Shown piece after piece: positions 9,375 through 17,784 of a stretch of DNA of 64,000 bases. Position 1 is the first letter of the stretch; each line of letters opens with the position of its first letter. The notes beneath the pieces are model-generated. The model had not been told where the DNA came from. It saw nothing but the letters and a program-made list of their open reading frames with translations, and ran no database searches. The translations under genes and the position numbers were made by a program. The DNA is taken from positions 372,001-436,000 of the forward strand of contig NZ_CP118487.1 of NCBI RefSeq assembly GCF_051124815.1. Direction: 5' to 3'. Source of the stretch: Azospirillum sp051124815. GTDB lineage: Bacteria > Pseudomonadota > Alphaproteobacteria > Azospirillales > Azospirillaceae.

Positions 9375-9390
9375 AGCAAGCGGAGTGCCA
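9375..9390 (-). promoter_or_regulatory. sigma54 (RpoN) promoter of the flgE-flgK-flgL operon
   Basis: Read on the minus strand the site is TGGCACTCCGCTTGCT, a near-perfect match to the RpoN consensus TGGCAC-N5-TTGCW. The invariant GG and GC are separated by exactly ten bases. The predicted transcript start is about 35-40 bases before the flgE start codon. Sigma54 control of hook genes is known in several alphaproteobacteria; the activator (FlbD/FlrC type) is not in this window. Confidence 0.85.
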
Positions 9391-9536
9391 ACTGCTGTGC
9401 CGATCTCAACCCCTTGGAAACAGCCGATTTTTTGCGGGAGCGCTGCGGCCGGGCCGGAATTTGCCGGCAGGTAGGAAAGTTTCGCCTAGTGCCGCCGGGC
9501 CGGGCGGGCAGAAAGGTCCCGCCGAAGTTGCCGGCC

Positions 9537-11039
9537 TTACCCCAATCGCCGGGCGGCGCGGGCGGCCTGCGCCTTCAGCACGGCGGCGGCGGTGCCGAGC
9601 GTGGTGATCCAGTCACCGGGACGCGGCTGGCGGAACAGCCGAAGCGACGGGTACCAGGGGCTGTCGGCGCGGTCGAGCATCCAGCGCCAGTCCGGCACAT
9701 GGGGCAGCATCAGCCAGCACGGCACGCCCATCGCCCCGGCCAGATGGGCGACGGCGGTGTCGACCGTCACCAGCAGGTCCAGGTTGGCGAGGATGGCGGC
9801 GGTATCGGCGAAATCGCGCACCCGCGCCATCGCGTTCGGAATCGCCACGCCGGGCAGGCGGTCGAGGGCCGCCGCCGCGTCGCCGGTCTGCAGGCTGAGG
9901 AACCGCACCCCCGGCACCGACAGCAGCGGTGCCAGGGCCGCCACGGGGATCGAGCGGTTGCGGTCGTTGCGGTGCTGCGGATTGCCGGCCCAGACCAGCC
10001 CGACCCGCAGGCCGGCCCCGTTTCCATCGCCGTCCGGCTCGGCCAGCCGGTCGCGCCAGCGCTCGACGTCGCCGGGGTCGGGGGCGAGATAGGGCACGTC
10101 GGCGGGGATGTTCCCCAGGTCGGTGCCGAAGGCCCGCGGCAGGCTCATCAACGGACAGTGGAGGTCATGCGGCGGCGGGTCCTCCCCACGCACCAGCACC
10201 TGGATCGACGACCCGGGGGATTGCCCCAAGCAACGCCCCAGATTCTGGTTGAACAGGCGGTACAGCAGCAGATGCGTTTCCAGCACCACCCGGCCGCCGC
10301 CCTGCGCCGCGATCCGTGCCACCAGCGGGGCGTAGCGCACGAACTGGATGGCGTCGCCGTATCCCTGGTCCATGTGCAGCAGGATGGTGGCGCCGCCCGG
10401 CGGTTGGCCGGCCCAAGGCGGGCTGGCGAAACGGTGCCAGCGATGCTCGAACCCCTCCCAGCCCGCGCGCAGGTCGCCACGGACCAGCCGCCCGACCGCG
10501 CGCGCCAGATGGGCGTCGCCGCTGGCGGGATTGCGCGCCAGCACGGCGTCGAAGCAGGCCTCCGCCTCGTCGAAGCGGCGCTGGTCGCGCAGCACGGTGC
10601 CGAGATTCAGCAGGGTCGCCGCATGGCCGGGCCGCAGACGCGCCGCGCGCTCCAGCCAGCGCCGCGCCTCGGGGTAGCGCGCCAGCGCGTGCAGCGAGGC
10701 GCCCAACGCCTCCAGCGCATCGCCGTCGCCGGGGTCGAGCGCCAGGGCGCGCCGCAGCACCGGTTCCGCCCGCTCCGGCATCTCCGCCGCCCGCAGCGCC
10801 GCGCCCAGATGGCCCCAGGGGGTCGCCGCCGCGGGGCGGACCCGAACGGCGCGGCCGATCCACCGCACCGCCGCCGCCGGGTCGCCCGTCTGCGCCCGCA
10901 GCACACCCGACAGGTGCAGCGCGTCCGGCTGTGCCGGCTCCGCGGTCAGGATATGGCGATAGGCGTCGGCCGCCGCTTGGGCATGGCCGGCCATGTGGTG
11001 GTTGACGGCGGCGTTCAGAGCGTCCAGGAGTGTTGCCAT
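9537..11039 (-). CDS. TPR protein with C-terminal GT9-like glycosyltransferase domain
   Basis: The first half (residues about 1-190) consists of tetratricopeptide repeats (for example DALHLSGVLRAQTGDPAAAVRWIGRAV). The second half is a GT-B glycosyltransferase-like domain with ILLHMDQGYGDAIQFVRY, GLRVGLVWAGNPQHRNDRNRS and the heptosyltransferase-like motif VDTAVAHLAGAMG near residue 420. Proteins with this architecture glycosylate proteins or surface glycans in many alphaproteobacteria. Its position just upstream of the flgE operon, on the same strand, makes a flagellar glycosylation role attractive but unproven. Start ATG at 11039 has GAGAAGAGAG directly upstream. It is related in architecture to the two larger genes near 47-53 kb, but unlike them keeps the His in the donor-site motif. 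Confidence 0.8.
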   Translation of the reverse strand: MATLLDALNAAVNHHMAGHAQAAADAYRHILTAEPAQPDALHLSGVLRAQTGDPAAAVRWIGRAVRVRPAAATPWGHLGAALRAAEMPERAEPVLRRALALDPGDGDALEALGASLHALARYPEARRWLERAARLRPGHAATLLNLGTVLRDQRRFDEAEACFDAVLARNPASGDAHLARAVGRLVRGDLRAGWEGFEHRWHRFASPPWAGQPPGGATILLHMDQGYGDAIQFVRYAPLVARIAAQGGGRVVLETHLLLYRLFNQNLGRCLGQSPGSSIQVLVRGEDPPPHDLHCPLMSLPRAFGTDLGNIPADVPYLAPDPGDVERWRDRLAEPDGDGNGAGLRVGLVWAGNPQHRNDRNRSIPVAALAPLLSVPGVRFLSLQTGDAAAALDRLPGVAIPNAMARVRDFADTAAILANLDLLVTVDTAVAHLAGAMGVPCWLMLPHVPDWRWMLDRADSPWYPSLRLFRQPRPGDWITTLGTAAAVLKAQAARAARRLG

Positions 11040-11121
11040 ACTCTCTTCTCTACACCGGCCGGCCGGGCAGGGCGAGATTCGAAAATCAGCGTGAGCCGAC
11101 GATCAGGAGCCTGTCACGGCA

Positions 11122-11460
11122 ATGGACGACCGCCTTCCGACTCATCTCTGGGTTTCGGCCCATATCCGCGCCGCCGATGCCCAGGGCGTGGCGATGACCG
11201 TGGTCCGCAAGGGGGACCCCAGCCGCGGCACGGTGATCCTGAAGATAAACCGGCTCGACCGCAGCTTCACCGTGCTGGTCCAGACCCGCGAGGCGGACGG
11301 CGAGCGGCTGTTCTGGGCGCGCGGTACCGGCGCCGACCCGGTACCGGAGGCCGATGCCGACGCCTACATCGCCCGGCAGCTCCGCTACGACCCCGACGTC
11401 TGGGTGGTCGAGGTCGAGGACCGCCAGGGCCGTCACTGGTTCGACGGCCCGGTGCGCTGA
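11122..11460 (+). CDS. DUF1491 family protein
   Basis: This 112-aa soluble protein matches the small alphaproteobacterial DUF1491 family, recognised by LWVSAHIRAADAQGVAMTVVRKGD near the N-terminus and the acidic C-terminal half ending IARQLRYDPDVWVVEVEDRQGRHWFDG. Function is unknown. It is divergent from the TPR-glycosyltransferase and convergent with the sensor kinase, so it is probably its own transcription unit. AGGAG lies about twelve bases upstream of the ATG. Confidence 0.75.
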   Translation: MDDRLPTHLWVSAHIRAADAQGVAMTVVRKGDPSRGTVILKINRLDRSFTVLVQTREADGERLFWARGTGADPVPEADADAYIARQLRYDPDVWVVEVEDRQGRHWFDGPVR

Positions 11461-11468
11461 CTGCGCCG

Positions 11469-14018
11469 TTACGCGGCGGCGGTGACCCGGGGAAAGCGCA
11501 GGGTGAAGCGGGTGCCGTCGCCGGGGCGGCTTTCCACCCCGATGGTGCCGTGCAGGCGGCCGGTCACCAGATTGTAGACGATGTGCAGCCCCAGCCCGCT
11601 GCCGCCCGCCCCGCGCCGCGTGGTGAAGAAGGGGTCGAAGACCTTGGGCAGGACCTCCGGCGCGATGCCGGCGCCGTCGTCGGCGATCGACAGCTCGACC
11701 ATGTCGCCGTCGATCACGCGGGCGGCGATGGCGATGCAGCCGGGCTGCTCCGGATCCAGCGCATGGACCAGCGCATTCATGATCAGGTTGGTCAGGATCT
11801 GCGACAGCGCTCCCGGATAGCCGTCCAGCTCCAGATCCGCCGGGCAATCGATGTCGATGGTCAGCGCCGTCCGAGCCTTGTAGGTCGGATGCAGGCTGCG
11901 CAGCAGCTCGTCGATGTAATCCCGCAGCAGGAAGGCGCGGCGCTCGTCGCTGGACTGGTCGACGGCGACCAGCTTGAAGCTCTGCACCAGATTGGCCGCA
12001 CGGGTGCTGTTGGACAGGATCAGGTTGGCCATCTCCATCCCGTCGCTGAGGAAGCGCTGGAAATCCGACTTCTTCAGCGCATTCGCCGTGTGGCGGTCCG
12101 ACAGCTCGCCGATCAGCGCCTGCAACTGCGAGGCGCCGGTGATGGTGATGCCGATGGGCGTGTTCACCTCATGCGCCACGCCGGCGACCAGCTGGCCGAG
12201 CGACGCCATCTTTTCCGCCTGGATCAGGCTCGCCTGCGTCGCCTTCAGTTCGCCGAGCGCCCGTTCGGCGGCGTCGCGCGACTGGCGCAGCGCATTTTCC
12301 GCCTCGACCTCGCGCGTCACATCGACCACCACCGCCTGGACCGCCGGGCCGTCCATCCAGTCGACCCGCCGGCCGGTCAGCTCCACCCACAATTCGGCGC
12401 CGTCGGGGCGGCAGGCGCGGATCCGGCGGCGCGGCGTGGTCTGCCCGCCCTCCAGCAGATGATCGTAATTGTCGATCATCGACTGCCGCGCCTCCACCGC
12501 GACGATGGACAGCAGGGAGGGCAGGGCCATCACCTCCGCCACCGTCAACCCCAGCATGGCGGCGAAGCTGTCGTTGGCGTAGAGCGCGTGGAAATCGCGA
12601 TGGATGATGATGCCCTGGATCGAGCCCTCGACCAGATCGCGAAAACGCCGCTCGTTGTCGGCCAGCGCCTGCTGGCGCCGGTCGATCTCGTCGATGAAGT
12701 AGCGGATCGAGGCGCCGATGTCGGTGATCTCGTCGTCGCCGTCCACCGGCACCGGAACCGTCCCACCCGCTCCCCCGGCGACCGGCCGGTTTCCGGACAG
12801 CCGGGCCAGCACCGCCCGGTTCATCGCCACCAGCCGCGAGGACAGGAATCGGCGGAAGATGAAATAGACGCCGACCGCCAGCAGGATCGACGCGCCGGCC
12901 AGCATCATCACCGTGCGGGTGCGTTCCGCGATCAGCTCGGCCAGCGCATCGGTGCGCTCGGCCGACTGGTCGCGGATTGAGTCGTAGAGCGCGCCGGTTG
13001 ACCGCTCGACCGTCTCCACCAGAACCTGGGCCTGCCCGGTCAGCGCCTGGGCGCGGTTGCGCGCCTGCAGCCGGTCGATGGCGCTCTCGAACATCCCGCC
13101 CGGCGCCACCAGCAGCGAGAACAGCTCCTCCTGCACCGTGGAGATCATCTGGCCGGTGGGATCCGGCGCGCCGGACGACAGCCGTGCAAGCTCGGCCAGC
13201 GTGCGCTCCACCGCTCTCGCCTCTCCCTTCAGACGGCTGAGATGGTCGAGCTGCATGGCCCCTGCCGCCCGTGCCATCAGCGCACCGATGCGCGCGGCCC
13301 ATGCCCCCGTCTCCGGCATGCTTTCCATCGAGGTCGCCAGCCGGCCGAGCGCGCGGGCGGCCTCGGCCTGACGGTCGCCATAGTCGATCTGGCGGGTGAC
13401 CTCGGCATTCAGGTCGGCGACGGTGGCGGCCAGAATCAGCAGGGTGGAGCGGGTCTGCTCCAGCAGGCGGACATTGCCGTCGCGCTCCTTCCCGTCCCCG
13501 TCCCCGTGCCCATCCCCGTGGTTGTCCTTCATCAGGCCGCGCATGCGGGCGACCAGAAGCTGCATCGAATCCAGCTCCGTCACCAGCCCGTCATAGATGG
13601 AGCGTCGCTGCGGCGTCGAATTCGCGGCGGCAAGCTGCGGCAGCTGCGCCACCAGCTTCTGCAGCGACCCGTGCAGCTCGGCGCTGGTGATGACCTCCGG
13701 CAGGGTGTTGGTCGACAGCACCGTCACCTCGGCCCGGAACAGGCGGAAGGACGACATCGACACGCCGCCGATCAGCACCACCAGCAGCGCCATCACCGAC
13801 AGCCCCAGCGTGATGCGCACCGCGATGCCGAACCGCCGCGTCCGAATGGGCGGCGGCGTCTGCGGCCCCGGCGCCGCGCCCGGGGCCGGCGCGGTCAGCG
13901 CGGCGGCCCGCACCGGGCTCTGCACGATAGCCGATGTGCTCTGCAAGATGGCCGAGGAGCTCTGCAAGATGCCCGGCACGGTGGAGGAAGACAGGCTGGA
14001 GGAAAGCTGGCCGTCCAT
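11469..14018 (-). CDS. membrane sensor histidine kinase with periplasmic domain and PAS domain
   Basis: This 849-aa sensor kinase has a Ser-rich cytoplasmic N-terminus and a first membrane segment (ITLGLSVMALLVVLIGGVSM, near residue 65). A mostly helical periplasmic domain of about 280 residues follows, then a second membrane segment (TVMMLAGASILLAVGVYFIF), a HAMP-like stretch and a PAS domain (FRDLVEGSIQGIIIHRDFHA). The kinase core has His616 in the H-box AGVAHEVNTPIG, the N-box NLIMNALVHAL, and glycine boxes ADDGAGI and GSGLGLHIV. Its ATG overlaps the stop of the upstream nucleotidase-like gene (TAATG at 14016-14020), so the two are translationally coupled. No response regulator is adjacent. 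The coupling suggests that the secreted partner presents a ligand to the periplasmic domain. Confidence 0.88.
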   Translation of the reverse strand: MDGQLSSSLSSSTVPGILQSSSAILQSTSAIVQSPVRAAALTAPAPGAAPGPQTPPPIRTRRFGIAVRITLGLSVMALLVVLIGGVSMSSFRLFRAEVTVLSTNTLPEVITSAELHGSLQKLVAQLPQLAAANSTPQRRSIYDGLVTELDSMQLLVARMRGLMKDNHGDGHGDGDGKERDGNVRLLEQTRSTLLILAATVADLNAEVTRQIDYGDRQAEAARALGRLATSMESMPETGAWAARIGALMARAAGAMQLDHLSRLKGEARAVERTLAELARLSSGAPDPTGQMISTVQEELFSLLVAPGGMFESAIDRLQARNRAQALTGQAQVLVETVERSTGALYDSIRDQSAERTDALAELIAERTRTVMMLAGASILLAVGVYFIFRRFLSSRLVAMNRAVLARLSGNRPVAGGAGGTVPVPVDGDDEITDIGASIRYFIDEIDRRQQALADNERRFRDLVEGSIQGIIIHRDFHALYANDSFAAMLGLTVAEVMALPSLLSIVAVEARQSMIDNYDHLLEGGQTTPRRRIRACRPDGAELWVELTGRRVDWMDGPAVQAVVVDVTREVEAENALRQSRDAAERALGELKATQASLIQAEKMASLGQLVAGVAHEVNTPIGITITGASQLQALIGELSDRHTANALKKSDFQRFLSDGMEMANLILSNSTRAANLVQSFKLVAVDQSSDERRAFLLRDYIDELLRSLHPTYKARTALTIDIDCPADLELDGYPGALSQILTNLIMNALVHALDPEQPGCIAIAARVIDGDMVELSIADDGAGIAPEVLPKVFDPFFTTRRGAGGSGLGLHIVYNLVTGRLHGTIGVESRPGDGTRFTLRFPRVTAAA

Positions 14019-15649
14019 TACCGCCTCACCGTCATGCGGCCGTCCAGCCGGGGAACGAACTCGCCGCTGCGGGCGATCTGGTCGATCATCTGGGTAGAAA
14101 TGAACTCGGCATTGCGGTCCTCGACCAGCCTCGGCACGCCAGCCAGCACGCCGTACCCGTCGCCGCCCGCCGCCAGGAAGCTGCTGGTCGCCAGTCGGTA
14201 GCGGGTGGAGCGGCCGACCGGCTTGCCGCCGACCGACAGGCTGCGCAGCCGCTGGCCGGGTGGGCGGGTCAGGTCGATCTCCGCGCGGGCGTTGGACAGG
14301 TGGGGGAAGCGGCCCTGCAACTGCTCCACCGCCGAAACGCCGCTTTCCACCGCCTCCCAAAGCTGCTGGCCGGTGACGTCCAGCACGACGCCGACATCGT
14401 GAAAGGGAAGGATCGTGTAGATGTCGCGCCGGGTCAGCAGGGAGTCGGCCGGATATTGGCGGTCGCCGCGGATGCCGCCGCCGTTGATCAGCGCCACGTC
14501 GGCGTCCAGCGTATCGCGCAGCGTATCGACCACCGCGTTGGCAAAGGCGTTCTCGCCCGTCCGCAGCGACTCCTTGCGGGTGTCGAGCGGTGCGGTGAGA
14601 CGTCCCACCTCCATCCGCAGCATGGTGTCGAGCCGCGCCGCATAAGCCCTGGCCTGGATCAGGACGGCGGGATCGGGGGGCACCGTCGCGCTGTCGATCA
14701 GGCGGGGCGCCGGGGTCCAGGTCACCTGCGGCTTGCCGTCCGGCCCGGCCCCGCGTTCGACCGTCAAATCCAAGGCCAGCACCCAGGCGGCCTGCGGCCC
14801 GACGGTGGCGGACAGGAAACGCCCGTCGTAATCGACGGCGAAGGGGCGGTTGCGGTCCTGGTACAGCACGATGTCGGCGGGGCGGGCGGCCAGCACGCTG
14901 CGGTGGGTGTCGCCGGCATAGCCGGTCATCGCCACCACCAGATCGACGCCGTCGGCCCGCAGCGCCGCGGCCTTGGCCCGCAGTGCCGGAACCGGGTCGC
15001 GGAACTCCGTCCGCTGGGCGCGGGTGGTCTCCCGCGTCAGCACCGGCGTCGCCGCCATCACGCCGATGCGCAAGGGGCCGGCGCTCAGCACCACCGCATC
15101 CTCCAGCCCGTCCGGCGTCCGGCCGGTGGCGCGGTCCACCGTGTTGGTGGTGACGATGGGAAAGCCGGCCTCGAAGGCGCGGGCGCTCAGCCGGTCGTCG
15201 CCATGGTGGAATTCGCGGTTCAGCGCGGCCATCGCGTCGATGGTCATGCCGTTCAGCAGGTCGATGATGTGCGCGCCCTGGTCGTAGAAGGCGAGCACCG
15301 ACGGCGCCAGCGTCTGCCCGCCATGCAGGACCAGCAGATTGGGGTGGGCGGCCCGTTCCTGGCGGATCGTGCCGGCCAGCCGGGCCATGCCGCCGCGCCC
15401 GGCGGTCTCGTCCAGGTCGGTGGTGCCCTGGGTATAGAGGATGGTCAGATGGACCGGCCCGGTATCCGCCGCGGTCTTCCCGGCCCGGGCCTCGGCCGCG
15501 GCGTCAGGTTGCTGCGCCTGCGCCGGAAGAACCGCAGCGGCGACAAGTCCGAGGCCGAGCGCCAGCGATGCGGCCAGACACGACAATGTCCTGCCGAACC
15601 GGATCCGCATCCCGCCGGCAGTGCCGTTGAATATAGCGATAGTGTCCAT
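14018..15649 (-). CDS. secreted 5'-nucleotidase-like protein lacking metal-binding residues (predicted pseudoenzyme)
   Basis: The protein (543 aa) has a signal sequence (RTLSCLAASLALGLGLVAAA, cleavage after AQA near residue 46) and the two-domain layout of the UshA/5'-nucleotidase family. The C-terminal nucleotide-binding domain looks intact (INGGGIRGD, ILPFHDVGVVLDVTGQQLWEAV, TSSFLAAGGDGYGVL). The N-terminal metallophosphatase domain has lost its metal ligands. NDxHG is replaced by QGTTD (74-78), GGD by GGQ (110-112), GNHEF by LNREF (143-147), the THxG region by MTGY (241-244), and GGHSH by YQDRN (263-267). It is therefore probably a binding protein, not an enzyme. The ATG at 15649 is preferred because AGAGGTGA precedes it; an internal ATG at 15610 has a weaker site. 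It is coupled to the sensor kinase downstream. Confidence 0.82.
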   Translation of the reverse strand: MDTIAIFNGTAGGMRIRFGRTLSCLAASLALGLGLVAAAVLPAQAQQPDAAAEARAGKTAADTGPVHLTILYTQGTTDLDETAGRGGMARLAGTIRQERAAHPNLLVLHGGQTLAPSVLAFYDQGAHIIDLLNGMTIDAMAALNREFHHGDDRLSARAFEAGFPIVTTNTVDRATGRTPDGLEDAVVLSAGPLRIGVMAATPVLTRETTRAQRTEFRDPVPALRAKAAALRADGVDLVVAMTGYAGDTHRSVLAARPADIVLYQDRNRPFAVDYDGRFLSATVGPQAAWVLALDLTVERGAGPDGKPQVTWTPAPRLIDSATVPPDPAVLIQARAYAARLDTMLRMEVGRLTAPLDTRKESLRTGENAFANAVVDTLRDTLDADVALINGGGIRGDRQYPADSLLTRRDIYTILPFHDVGVVLDVTGQQLWEAVESGVSAVEQLQGRFPHLSNARAEIDLTRPPGQRLRSLSVGGKPVGRSTRYRLATSSFLAAGGDGYGVLAGVPRLVEDRNAEFISTQMIDQIARSGEFVPRLDGRMTVRR

Positions 15650-15730
15650 AGCCCGGCGTCACCTCTGCCCCCGCGCCGGATTATGCTCATTTCCACGTCA
15701 CTGTTGAAGCAAAGCCGCGTTACGGGATTG

Positions 15731-16564
15731 TCATATTGACGGCACACGGCGTGGAAGAGCCCGTTTTACCCATTCGTAGACACCGAGAACTCGCAGAATC
15801 CCGATCAACTTCATCCTCACCGGCGCCGGAACTGCGGCAAAACGTGGCGCCAGTCCGGCGCGCCGGGTTTTCGACAGTGTGGCACCGCGGGCATAGGCGA
15901 CGCGGTGCAGGGTGACGCGGCGGCTGGTGGTGTCGAAGCAGGCGAAGCTGGCACGGGGATCGGCGCCGCGCGGCTCCCCCACCGTGCCGGGGTTCAGCAG
16001 ATAAAGCCCGTCGGACCGCAGCTCCGCCCCGCCGTCGAGCGGCACCGCCCGCACCGTTCCGTCGCGCCATTCCCACAGCCCCGCCCGGTGGGTGTGGCCG
16101 AAGGCGCAGACGCGCGCGCCTGACGGATGCCCGAGAAGCGCCTGCAGGCTCAGGCGCCGTTTGCCGTCATCGTCCAGCCGCACCAGTTCCTTCCCCACCT
16201 CCGGATGCAGGGCGCCATGGACGGCGACCAGCGCGCCATCCACCACGGCCGTCAGCGGCAGGTCGGACAGGAAGGCCCGGCTTTCCCCGTCCAGCCGCGC
16301 CTTCGTCCACGCGACGGCGCGCGCCGCCGGCCCGCTGAATCCCTCGGTCCCGATGGCGCCGGTCACCGCCCGGTCATGGTTGCCGGCGATGCAGACGGCG
16401 CCGGCCTGCCGCAGCAGGGCGATGCAGGCGGCGGCGTCGGTGTTGTAGCCGACGATGTCGCCAAGGCAGACGATGCGCTCCACCCCCTCCGCCCGGACGG
16501 CGTCGAGCGTTGCCTGCAACGCCTCCAGATTGGCGTGGATGTCGGAGATCAGCGCGATCTTCAT
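15731..16564 (-). CDS. calcineurin-like metallophosphoesterase (YfcE/MJ0936-like)
   Basis: This 277-aa cytoplasmic phosphoesterase has the full set of dinuclear metal motifs: SDIHANLEAL (Asp8, His10), CLGDIVGYN, AGNHDRAV, VAVHGALHP and FGHTHRAG. These place it in the YfcE/DUF2436-like branch that includes phosphodiesterases. The start is set at MKIALISDIH (16564). A longer reading frame exists upstream, but that part is out of family and overlaps the neighbouring gene. The C-terminal 45 residues are basic and outside the catalytic fold. It is the third gene of a tight minus-strand operon with an ATP-grasp ligase (11-base gap) and a GNAT-type acetyltransferase. The substrate is unknown. Confidence 0.82.
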   Translation of the reverse strand: MKIALISDIHANLEALQATLDAVRAEGVERIVCLGDIVGYNTDAAACIALLRQAGAVCIAGNHDRAVTGAIGTEGFSGPAARAVAWTKARLDGESRAFLSDLPLTAVVDGALVAVHGALHPEVGKELVRLDDDGKRRLSLQALLGHPSGARVCAFGHTHRAGLWEWRDGTVRAVPLDGGAELRSDGLYLLNPGTVGEPRGADPRASFACFDTTSRRVTLHRVAYARGATLSKTRRAGLAPRFAAVPAPVRMKLIGILRVLGVYEWVKRALPRRVPSI

Positions 16565-16575
16565 GGTTCTTGCGC

Positions 16576-17766
16576 TCACGGCTTCGCCAGCCGTGCCGGG
16601 CCGGCAAAGCCGGGAATGCGGGCAAGCAGCCGGTCCAGCTTCGGCCGCAGGAAGGGCATCGGGTCGTCCGGCGTGATCGCCTTCGCCTCGCAACCCGCCA
16701 CCCAGGCCAGCCAGCGCGCCGTCGGCACCCCGCCGTCCCGTGCCGCCAGCCGGTCCTTGCTGATGTGGCACCAGCAGGCGCCGGGCCGCGCCTTAGCCGG
16801 AGCAGGGCGCGGGCGGCCGGTCAGGTCGGCTTGCACCAGCGCCGGCAGATTCACCCCGGCGACGGCGCCCAGATGGTGCCACAGGTTGAAGCGCGGATTG
16901 ATCTCCAGCAGGTGCAGGCGGCCGTCGGGATCGCGTTTGAAATCGAATTTGGCGACGCCCGTGAGGCCGATGCGCGCCGCGATATCCCGTCCCAGCGCCG
17001 CCACATCGGCGCCCTCGCCGTCGATGTCGGTGATGGTCAGCGCGGTGCTGTGGCCGTAATCGACCGGATATGTGCGGATCTTGCGGCCGGTGAACTCGCC
17101 GGCCACGCTGCCGCCGGCGTCGATATAGACATGGTGGCTTTCGATCCGCGTCTCCGGGCCGGGGATCAGCTCTTGCGCAAGCAGATCGATGCCGACCGGG
17201 ATCAGTCTCGGCCACAGGGCGCGAAGTTCCTCCGGCCCGTCCAGGCGGATCGCCTTGCCCAGCCCCTCGATCTCGTCCCAGGGCGGGCGACGGGTCAGCG
17301 GCTTGACGATGATCGGATAGCGCAGGTCAAGATCCGGCGCCTCGCTGCCGGGCAGGGGGCGCAGGCGCCGTGTGCGGGGAACCGGCAGGTCCAGCCGCTC
17401 CGCCAGCGCCTGGAACCGGCCCTTGTCGACCAGCGTCTCCACCAGATCGGCGTCGGCAAGCGCGATGCGGAAGACGGCGGACAGCCGGTCGCGGTGGCGC
17501 GACACCATCAGAAGCTGCGAGTCCTCCTCCATATAGAGTACCGGCTTTTCGGCCCGCGCGGCGCCGAAGCGCAGCAGACGGTCGACCAGTACCCCGTCAT
17601 TACCGCCCTCCCAGGGGATCAGCCGCTCGGTGAAGCGGGAATGGGCGGTCGCCCCGCCCGGCGGCCCGACCACGGCACAGCGGATGCCGGCCAGACCCAG
17701 CGGGCGCACCAGATCCATGTCGCCCAACACGCAGGCCAGCGGCCCGGCTTTCGTCCCCGTTGCCAT
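16576..17766 (-). CDS. ATP-grasp carboxylate-amine ligase family protein
   Basis: This 396-aa protein has an ATP-grasp fold. An N-terminal Rossmann-like part (ACVLGDMDLVRPLGLAGIRC) is followed by the ATP-binding segment YPIIVKPLTRRP near residue 155 and the metal/ATP site GRLHLLEINPRFNLWHHLG near residue 290. It resembles uncharacterised carboxylate-amine ligases that join a carboxylate to an amine with ATP. The substrate cannot be told from sequence. It lies between an acetyltransferase (18-base gap) and a metallophosphoesterase (11-base gap), implying one pathway. The Trp/His-rich segment GACWCHISKDRL near the C-terminus is unusual. Confidence 0.78.
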   Translation of the reverse strand: MATGTKAGPLACVLGDMDLVRPLGLAGIRCAVVGPPGGATAHSRFTERLIPWEGGNDGVLVDRLLRFGAARAEKPVLYMEEDSQLLMVSRHRDRLSAVFRIALADADLVETLVDKGRFQALAERLDLPVPRTRRLRPLPGSEAPDLDLRYPIIVKPLTRRPPWDEIEGLGKAIRLDGPEELRALWPRLIPVGIDLLAQELIPGPETRIESHHVYIDAGGSVAGEFTGRKIRTYPVDYGHSTALTITDIDGEGADVAALGRDIAARIGLTGVAKFDFKRDPDGRLHLLEINPRFNLWHHLGAVAGVNLPALVQADLTGRPRPAPAKARPGACWCHISKDRLAARDGGVPTARWLAWVAGCEAKAITPDDPMPFLRPKLDRLLARIPGFAGPARLAKP

Positions 17767-17784
17767 GGCGAACGCTCTCCCTTC

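Noticed and set aside
7318..9474. A 718-residue open frame on the plus strand opposite flgE
   Set aside because: It is antisense to flgE, of low-complexity composition (Arg, Gly, His, Val, Asp), and without a ribosome site or family likeness.
9303..12980. A 1225-residue plus-strand frame across the TPR-glycosyltransferase and sensor kinase
   Set aside because: It is a shadow of the minus-strand genes, and its sequence has no recognisable domain.
14018..15649. Annotation as an active 5'-nucleotidase
   Set aside because: The metal-binding motifs are substituted at all five usual places, so an active phosphatase call is not supported.
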